Below are positions 40,191-45,738 of a stretch of 45,738 nt of DNA, in pieces; within the stretch, counting starts at the first letter, position 1; each line of letters opens with the position of its first letter. The position numbers and the translations under genes were made by a program. The stretch comes from Parachlamydiales bacterium (GTDB lineage Bacteria > Chlamydiota > Chlamydiia > Chlamydiales > SM23-39): the NCBI GenBank assembly GCA_019694475.1, contig JAIBBX010000010.1:1-45738 (forward strand), read 5' to 3'. The notes beneath the pieces were generated by a model, which worked only from the letters and a program-made list of their open reading frames with translations, made no database searches and was not told where the DNA came from.

Positions 40191-42800
40191 TTACGTTTCA
40201 GTTGAAGTTGGAAGAGCTGTGTCAGTTGAAGTTGGAAGAGCTGTGTCAGTTGAAGTTGGACGGGCTGACATGTCAGATCCGGTGCTCGTAGTGGGAGCTG
40301 GAGTACGAGCGGGTGGTGGGGGCAAAGGTGCTTGTTTCGGTTTAATGATTCGAACTGTCAAGCTTCTCGAACCTTTCTGAAAAAAATAGTTGCTGATGAT
40401 CGCTTTCATCGTATCAGCATCCCCAATCAACGGAATTGCGATATCAGTAGCGCCTTCTTCAATACACGCATCAAGAAGATCTTCCACGTGTTCTTTAGGG
40501 TGTGTGCCATCTCGGAGAGCCACGCTCACGATTGTTCTTTTATCGACTACAGATTTTAAGTGGTCGGCTGAACCTAAATATTCTCCTCGAGGAGTATATG
40601 ATTTTTTGCCGAATTTTTTTATTCCAAATCGCTTGTTTGCGGCGATTTGGGTTTTGATATCACGTTGAAGTAGATCTGTTCCGGATTGCATTACAACATC
40701 TTTCACTTGAGGATGTGTTTTCAGCAAATTTTCATTTGATGGATGTGCGATTACGCAATCGGTTTCAAGGCCGCTCATGCTTCCAGTGCCAACTTTGATT
40801 GTATTGTCTCCAGGTAATTGATCATCGGCTTTCGCGGGCTCATATTGTATTTCTTCAACTTTAGGCTTCGCTTTGCCTTTGTCGCCGGAGCCAGCTTTGG
40901 TCGCCTTCGCGGTGAGCCCTTTTCTGTGTAATGTGTAGAAGCATGCAGTTTCAGCTGCTTCCAAGAATTTATCGGGAGAAATCGGTTGGGGAGTTGATCT
41001 GAGATCATTCAATAAATAGTATTGCGTTCCCTTCTCGGTTTCTTTTTTGACATATGTTACATAGTGAGCAGATCCACCTTTATCCAAAGTGTGTGCGGTA
41101 AAGCCCGCAACTTCATATTCTTTCCCTCCCACTTTGACTGTGCCATCACCCATTTTTATAGGTGTCTTGTTTATTACTTGCCCTTGTATCCGTCTATCGT
41201 CAATTGGCTTTCTTTCGCTAGGCTTTAACAGGGGCAGTGCTATAGAAAGGAGATCGGGATTATCAAGAATTAGAGCTGCTTTTGTTTTGTTTGTTGCTGC
41301 GTCATCATAACTGTCAGGAAATTGAATGTGTCTTATGGAATTTAATAAGTAATACCTGTCCAGGAGATTTTTTAATTTTGTGTCAGACGGTATTTTTTTT
41401 CGGAGGTTACAATAAATTTTATGTTCGAGCTTTGCTCCATTATTTGAGAACTCATGGTCTTTTTTTCCTAAAGCGCTTTCTAAAGAGCTGAGTTCATCTT
41501 CAGATAATTGCTGAATAGCACTTAGGGCCTTCAAAAATGCCGTATTTTCTTCCGGGGATGTTTTTTCAGATAATTTCTCTGATGAAGACGCCAACGTAAG
41601 TCTGTCACGTACCGCAAGATGTACCACATCGGTGAGTTCTAAGAGTTCATTTTCATTGAATGGCGAATCACGCAAAGCAGCTGCAGCAAAAGTAGATATG
41701 TCTATATCTTCGCTGCCAATGGCAGCAGACCAAGGCTTTTTGAATAAACCCCGCAGGTGGGACTCAGCTGGAATAGCATCAAAATCAAAACAAGCCTCAA
41801 ATTTTTTCCAACCATCCGTTTGGGCGTCCATTGGCTTGCCAGTATTGTCAAAATGCTTATGCTGCCGGAGAATGGAAGCTAAATCGACTGGTTTGCCGGC
41901 CAATTGCGCTTCGCGGTATTTTTGGACTGCTTGATAAAGTACGTTTTTTTCACCGTCTACGAAATATTCTGGATGATTGAGATCTTCAGCAACTGTTGGA
42001 TCGTTCAATAATTGTTGCAAGGGAGCATCAAGAAAGCAACTATTTCTATCCCAAATCAAATTGACGGGCGCGGCAGCGGCTCCTTTTTCTGCAGCTTCTT
42101 TTCGTGCTGTTTCGCGAAGAGGTTTTAGTGCTTCAGATTGTAAAGCTTCGTGCATTTCTTTTGCTTTTCCAGCACAGGCAGCTTGAGCAAGAGTTTTGGA
42201 TGCAGCATTATTTACCGCAAAGGCTTTTTTACCTTTATAGCTATCAGGATGTTCTGGATCTACTTGTACTTTGTCATCAGCAATAACATATCCATTTTTG
42301 TCAAAAACAACATTGCAACTATCGCCTGGCTCGATTCTAGTGCCTGCTTCGCCTTTGCTGTATTGTTCTTCCAGCTGCTTTTGTAAATCAAGAACCATCA
42401 TATCAGCCAATTCATCTGCATTGGCTTTAAATCGTTGTAATTCCGTATCTGAATCTAAATCCTTATCAGGAGTAGGAAGGGGAACGTAGAGCTTTAATTT
42501 GTATTTTTCGCCTTTCCAGGTAAAAGTTCTTTCGAGTTTAAGTTCGTTTGCATCTTTAGGCTTCAAGGTTGCTCTGCTGGAAGCTGTTACTGTGCTCGGA
42601 ACGCCTTGAACTACCATAGTGTCGCCATCTGGGGGATGAGAGCCGGTCTGCGAGCCGGCATGTTGAGGTAACTGTTGAGGTCCTGGGACTGGTGGTGGCG
42701 ACTTACGTCTCCAAGTCCATTTTCCTTTTCCTCGACCGGACTTGTCGGGGTGGCGGGGCGTACCGTGGTGATGTCCTCTACTACGACTAACTGTTGACAT
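40191..42800 (-). CDS. Predicted effector: C19 (USP-type) deubiquitinase fused to a macrodomain
   Basis: An 869-residue protein with no relative in the remembered Chlamydia order. Residues 1-75 are basic and Pro/His-rich, apparently disordered. The Cys box NSCFLDAPLQQL (Asn253, Cys255) fits the USP pattern N-x-C-[FY]-x-[ND]-[AS]-x-L-Q-x-L. The His box GFTAH...GGSAHYVTYVKK (His579) and YYLLND (Asn598/Asp599) complete the triad. Residues about 666-822 look like a divergent macrodomain: GSMSGLETDCVIAH, then VKDVVMQSGTDL, GEYLGSADHL and DIAIPLIGD. The tail is Pro-rich and ends in 8-residue repeats. There is no signal peptide, as is usual for type III effectors. A near-consensus promoter precedes it. 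Predicted to remove ubiquitin from host proteins and bind or cleave ADP-ribose; function inferred. Confidence 0.75.
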   Translation of the reverse strand: MSTVSRSRGHHHGTPRHPDKSGRGKGKWTWRRKSPPPVPGPQQLPQHAGSQTGSHPPDGDTMVVQGVPSTVTASSRATLKPKDANELKLERTFTWKGEKYKLKLYVPLPTPDKDLDSDTELQRFKANADELADMMVLDLQKQLEEQYSKGEAGTRIEPGDSCNVVFDKNGYVIADDKVQVDPEHPDSYKGKKAFAVNNAASKTLAQAACAGKAKEMHEALQSEALKPLRETARKEAAEKGAAAAPVNLIWDRNSCFLDAPLQQLLNDPTVAEDLNHPEYFVDGEKNVLYQAVQKYREAQLAGKPVDLASILRQHKHFDNTGKPMDAQTDGWKKFEACFDFDAIPAESHLRGLFKKPWSAAIGSEDIDISTFAAAALRDSPFNENELLELTDVVHLAVRDRLTLASSSEKLSEKTSPEENTAFLKALSAIQQLSEDELSSLESALGKKDHEFSNNGAKLEHKIYCNLRKKIPSDTKLKNLLDRYYLLNSIRHIQFPDSYDDAATNKTKAALILDNPDLLSIALPLLKPSERKPIDDRRIQGQVINKTPIKMGDGTVKVGGKEYEVAGFTAHTLDKGGSAHYVTYVKKETEKGTQYYLLNDLRSTPQPISPDKFLEAAETACFYTLHRKGLTAKATKAGSGDKGKAKPKVEEIQYEPAKADDQLPGDNTIKVGTGSMSGLETDCVIAHPSNENLLKTHPQVKDVVMQSGTDLLQRDIKTQIAANKRFGIKKFGKKSYTPRGEYLGSADHLKSVVDKRTIVSVALRDGTHPKEHVEDLLDACIEEGATDIAIPLIGDADTMKAIISNYFFQKGSRSLTVRIIKPKQAPLPPPPARTPAPTTSTGSDMSARPTSTDTALPTSTDTALPTSTET
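40198..40269 (+). repeat. 24-bp tandem repeat in the 3' end of the effector gene
   Basis: The 24-mer beginning tcagttgaagttgg occurs three times head to tail (40198, 40222, 40246). The first two copies are identical and the third has several changes. On the minus strand each copy encodes eight residues of the LPTSTDTA type, giving the protein a Thr/Ser/Pro-rich C-terminal tail. In-frame 24-base units allow copy-number change without frameshift. Confidence 0.85.
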
Positions 42801-42827
42801 GAGTGTTTTCTCTTTTTCTTTTATATA

Positions 42828-42856
42828 ATTATAAATAATTTTGCAGTTAATATCAA
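42828..42856 (-). promoter_or_regulatory. Near-consensus promoter of the USP-macrodomain effector gene
   Basis: On the minus strand TTGATA (42851-42856) and TATAAT (42828-42833) are separated by exactly 17 bases within a very A+T-rich gap. The start codon lies 28 bases beyond the -10 element. Only a weak AGAG ribosome-binding site is seen. Confidence 0.7.
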
Positions 42857-42977
42857 TAATTTTATTGGTATATAAAATATTGTTTAAACAGTTTAAGTCG
42901 TTGGTTTGTAGTTATTTACATTGTTGTGTTGCCCGGATTTCCTAAAAAGGGATATATATTTTGGGCAGGAGGCCCTA

Positions 42978-44306
42978 ATGCGACATGTCCCAATAAAAAA
43001 AATCAGCCAGCTCTTAGGCGTGTTTTGTGAGAATGAAACGCAGGTGTCTGGTTATCAAATTGATAGCAGAAGGATAGAGCCTGGAGAGCTGTTTTTTGCC
43101 CTGAAAGGGGAGAAGACGGATGGACATAAGTTCCTGGAAGATGTGAGTTTAAAGGGAGCGGTAGGGGCTGTTGTAAGCAAAGGGTATGAGGGGCCCGATT
43201 ACGGGTTGGTTCTTTTGCCCGTGGAAGATGTGGTCGGAAGTTTGCAGATGCTGGCCCACGAGATGATGAAAGATTGCAAATCGCAGATTATTGGGATTAC
43301 CGGCTCGGTTGGCAAGACCACAACGAAGGAGTTCATTGCCACATTGCTTGAAGGGAAGTTCAAAGTGGGTAAAACCCATCTCAATTACAACACCAAGCTC
43401 ACCTATCCGATCACATTGTTGAACCGGACGGGAGATGAGGATGTGCTGGTCGTTGAATTGGGGATGACAGAACCCGGAGATATTGGCAGGCTTGTTCAGA
43501 TCGCAGCTCCAGATATTGCTGTGCTTACTAAGGTAGCCTATGCGCATGGAGTCAATTTCGAAAGAGGCGTGGTCGATATTGCGAAGTACAAAGCGGAAAT
43601 TTTTTCACATCCCAGAACCAAGAAGTGTATTTTTGATCATGCTCTTTATGAATATGTAGAAGCGATTCAGCAGATCCATGGAGAAAAATTGAGCTTTTCA
43701 TTGAGCGATCGGACAGCCGATTATTTTCTTTCTCCAGAATATTTTGTTGATGAAAGGGGAGTGAGAGCTTATCAATTCGATCCGCCTTATAAACAAACTC
43801 ATTTGCTTCACAATTTCCTTGCAGCAGTGAGCGTAGCTCGACAAATGAAAATGGAATGGGATCAGATCAAAAATCAGGTTCCTCTTTTAAAATTACCCAA
43901 AATGCGTTTTGAGCAGATCGAAAAAGATGGCGTTCTTTTCATCAATGATGCGTACAATGCAAATCCCGAATCGATGAAGGCGGCCCTTTCCCACATTCCT
44001 GAACCGAAAGAGGGTGGGAAGAAGATTGCAGTCCTTGGCATGATGGTCGATATGGGCACCGAACACGATCAAGTTCATCGAGAGGTGGGCCGTTTTGCTC
44101 AAAAATTTGTCGATCATTTGCTCGTCTTGGGAAAAGAGGCCTCGCCCGTTTATGAGGCATTTCAAGAAGTGCAAAAACCTGCTGAACAATATTACGATTT
44201 CAATTCCCTTTCGGATCGGTTGAAAAGCTTGGTCCGTCCGGGAGATGTCGTTTTGGTGAAAGCGTCGCGCGTTGTGCAAATGGAAAACTTGTTCAATTTG
44301 ATCTAA
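42978..44306 (+). CDS. murF: UDP-N-acetylmuramoyl-tripeptide--D-alanyl-D-alanine ligase
   Basis: Adds D-Ala-D-Ala to the UDP-MurNAc-tripeptide in the cytosol. The 442-residue product shows SGYQIDSRRIEPGELFFAL, the P-loop GITGSVGKTTTKEF, the central HLNYNTKLTYPI, and DAYNANPESM in the last domain. ATG at 42978 has a strong ribosome-binding site (AGGAGG) eight bases before it and is preferred over the longer open frame starting at 42921. It is followed after 4 bases by mraY, the murF-mraY order of CT756-CT757 (recalled). Confidence 0.95.
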   Translation: MRHVPIKKISQLLGVFCENETQVSGYQIDSRRIEPGELFFALKGEKTDGHKFLEDVSLKGAVGAVVSKGYEGPDYGLVLLPVEDVVGSLQMLAHEMMKDCKSQIIGITGSVGKTTTKEFIATLLEGKFKVGKTHLNYNTKLTYPITLLNRTGDEDVLVVELGMTEPGDIGRLVQIAAPDIAVLTKVAYAHGVNFERGVVDIAKYKAEIFSHPRTKKCIFDHALYEYVEAIQQIHGEKLSFSLSDRTADYFLSPEYFVDERGVRAYQFDPPYKQTHLLHNFLAAVSVARQMKMEWDQIKNQVPLLKLPKMRFEQIEKDGVLFINDAYNANPESMKAALSHIPEPKEGGKKIAVLGMMVDMGTEHDQVHREVGRFAQKFVDHLLVLGKEASPVYEAFQEVQKPAEQYYDFNSLSDRLKSLVRPGDVVLVKASRVVQMENLFNLI

Positions 44307-44310
44307 ACCT

Positions 44311-45513
44311 ATGCTGATCCTCATTTTCGAATGGCTTCAATCTCTAGGTGTTAAAGTTCCTACAGCGTTTACCTATTTTTCAACGCGGATGATTTTGGCT
44401 GCAGCTTCGGCCCTTTTGCTCACCATTTTTTTAGGGCCCAGATTCATCAAAAAGCTCTATGAATTGAAGATCGGCCAGCCGATCCGGAGCATGGAAGAAG
44501 TGCCGCTCCTTGCCGAATTGCATGGAAAAAAGAAGGACACGCCCACAATGGGAGGGATTTTAATCCTATTTTCCATGGGTATATCGCTCCTTTTGTGGAT
44601 GGATTTGCAAAGCGCATTCACTTGGATCTTGGCGTTGACCACCATCGTATTGGGATTTTTGGGCGGGATCGATGACTATTTGAAATTGCGATACAAAAAT
44701 AGCAAGGGCCTTAGAGGGAAAAAAAAGATGGCAATCCAAGTGGGGTTTTCTGCTTTGATTGCTCTCTATCTTCTGGTTCCTGGCTTCACGCAAGCCCTCT
44801 CTGGAAAGAAATTTTTCCGTCCGCCCGTTGCAAAAGAGCAGGTAGTCGAGGGTAAAAAAATCCAAACGACCTCCCTCTCAACGCAAAGCTATGCAAGACA
44901 GTTCTATTTTCCTTTCGTCAAAGATCCGATTTTTGATTTTCCTACAATCATCGCATTCTTCTTCTTTATTTTTGTCATTACTGGATCATCAAATGCAGTG
45001 AACCTCACAGATGGGTTGGACGGCCTTGCTGCTGGCTGTCTCGTCATGGTCTCTTTAGTACTAGCCCTTTTTGCTTTCTTATCCAATCACATCGATTTAG
45101 CTAGATATCTCAACATTTTATACATCGAGGGAAGCGGAGAAATCGGGGTTTATCTGTTTGCCATGGCAGGCGCTGCTTTGGGATTTTTGTGGTACAACGG
45201 ATATCCAGCGCAGGTCTTCATGGGAGACACAGGTTCTCTTTCTTTGGGGGGCATTCTTGGAGTGTCCGCCGTTTGTTTGAGAAGGGAAGTGATTTTGGCG
45301 ATCGCGGGGGGAATTTTTGTCGCCGAGGCCCTTTCCGTCATTTTGCAGGTGTTGAGCTATAAATATAGAAATAAGAAGAGGATTTTCCTCTGCGCGCCTC
45401 TCCATCATCACTTTGAATACAAAGGGTGGCCCGAAACAAAGGTCGTAATCCGTTTTTGGATCATTGGCCTACTTCTCGCCATCATCGCAGTTGCTTCCCT
45501 GAAATTGCAGTAG
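44311..45513 (+). CDS. mraY: Phospho-N-acetylmuramoyl-pentapeptide transferase
   Basis: An inner-membrane enzyme that makes lipid I by moving phospho-MurNAc-pentapeptide to undecaprenyl phosphate. The 400-residue protein has about ten helices. The catalytic motifs are DTPTMGG, GGIDDYLKL, the essential NLTDGLDGLAAG, FMGDTGSLSLGG and the cytosolic APLHHHFEYKGW. Relative to the usual 320-360 residues it has an insertion of about 40 residues near positions 170-210, seen also in some chlamydial MraY proteins (recalled). It follows murF in the same operon. Downstream, where murD would be expected, lies a tandem repeat. Confidence 0.95.
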   Translation: MLILIFEWLQSLGVKVPTAFTYFSTRMILAAASALLLTIFLGPRFIKKLYELKIGQPIRSMEEVPLLAELHGKKKDTPTMGGILILFSMGISLLLWMDLQSAFTWILALTTIVLGFLGGIDDYLKLRYKNSKGLRGKKKMAIQVGFSALIALYLLVPGFTQALSGKKFFRPPVAKEQVVEGKKIQTTSLSTQSYARQFYFPFVKDPIFDFPTIIAFFFFIFVITGSSNAVNLTDGLDGLAAGCLVMVSLVLALFAFLSNHIDLARYLNILYIEGSGEIGVYLFAMAGAALGFLWYNGYPAQVFMGDTGSLSLGGILGVSAVCLRREVILAIAGGIFVAEALSVILQVLSYKYRNKKRIFLCAPLHHHFEYKGWPETKVVIRFWIIGLLLAIIAVASLKLQ

Positions 45514-45560
45514 AAGAAAACCACAGAGAAAAAAAGTTGGTCTTAATGGCTTGTAAAAGG

Positions 45561-45738
45561 GAAGTGAGAAATTTTACCACAGAGATAGATACCACAGAGA
45601 AGAAATAAGAAGAATCTGAAGTGAGAAATTTTACCACAGAGATAGATACCACAGAGAAGAAATAAGAGGAATCTGAAGTGAGAAATTTTACCACAGAGAT
45701 AGATACCACAGAGAAGAAATAAGAGGAATCTGAAGTGA
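45561..45738 (+). repeat. 57-bp direct tandem repeat, at least three full copies, running off the window
   Basis: Units begin at 45561, 45618, 45675 and 45732 with gaagtgagaaattttaccac. Copies 2 and 3 are identical and copy 1 differs by one base. Each unit contains accacagaga twice. No gene is visible here. The minus strand happens to stay open because 57 is a multiple of three, encoding a 19-residue hydrophobic repeat, which I regard as accidental. Such accacagaga arrays occur between genes in other bacteria. Confidence 0.9.

Noticed and set aside
40072..40380. Rightward 102-codon open frame overlapping tRNA-Cys and the effector 3' end
   Set aside because: It crosses the tRNA gene and lies antisense to the effector, with repetitive sequence that only mirrors the 24-bp repeats.
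45482..45709. Minus-strand open frame through the 57-bp repeats
   Set aside because: It is open only because the unit is a multiple of three. There is no ribosome-binding site, and it overlaps the mraY end.
45561..45738. CRISPR array
   Set aside because: The units are contiguous and identical throughout, with no variable spacers and no cas genes.

Overview
The window looks like chromosome of a member of the Chlamydiae, most likely an amoeba-associated (Parachlamydiales-type) lineage rather than Chlamydia itself. The evidence is gene content and order recalled from Chlamydia genomes, not a search. A single fused E1 alpha/beta dehydrogenase, a short ComEC without its metallo-beta-lactamase domain, an SMI1-like protein, HprK/HPr/Enzyme I, YbaB and DnaX resemble the C. 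trachomatis CT334-CT340 neighbourhood. YycJ near FtsK resembles CT738-CT739. A metallophosphoesterase, a divergent GroEL, MurF and MraY resemble CT754-CT757. Genes with no counterpart in that remembered order are spliced between these blocks.

Layout. Bases 1-120 hold the 3' end of a tnpB transposon gene and its hairpin end. Bases 124-9588 hold a VIT-type transporter, an M18 aminopeptidase, serS, an AT-hook UPF0158-like protein, the E1 fusion, two small unknown genes, an LplT-like MFS transporter and a YycJ-like hydrolase. Bases 9581-14226 hold two lineage-specific small genes (one of 59 codons with its own promoter and terminator), an MBL-fold hydrolase, ftsK and uppP. Bases 14227-14548 hold a palindrome-rich intergenic stretch and tRNA-His. 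Bases 14594-19297 hold an exostosin-like glycosyltransferase, an aquaglyceroporin, a small unknown gene, comEC and a type II NADH dehydrogenase. Bases 19364-23147 are an SMI1-hprK-ptsH-ptsI operon. Bases 23262-23903 encode a RING-H2 finger joined to Inc-like membrane helices. Bases 23913-31581 hold ybaB, dnaX, a 7TM-HD phosphohydrolase, msrA, an SDR, a phosphohexomutase and a GNAT-like protein. Bases 31634-37535 are a leftward block of YkgJ, metallophosphoesterase, basic protein, GT9, an exported GH13-like protein and groEL. Bases 37601-39231 are an apparently intact IS605-type element (tnpA/tnpB). rsmI and tRNA-Cys follow, then an 869-residue protein on bases 40191-42800, then murF and mraY, and finally 57-bp tandem repeats that run off the window.

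The most interesting content is a pair of probable host-ubiquitin effectors. The 869-residue protein has a C19 (USP-type) deubiquitinase Cys box and His box followed by a divergent macrodomain, which would join ubiquitin cleavage to ADP-ribose recognition in one polypeptide. It has a near-consensus promoter. The 213-residue RING-H2 protein looks like a membrane-anchored E3 ligase. Each sits at the junction of conserved housekeeping genes. The rest is metabolism and cell-envelope biology: peptidoglycan precursor synthesis (uppP, murF, mraY), division (ftsK), a regulatory PTS branch without sugar permeases in view, and polysaccharide-related enzymes.
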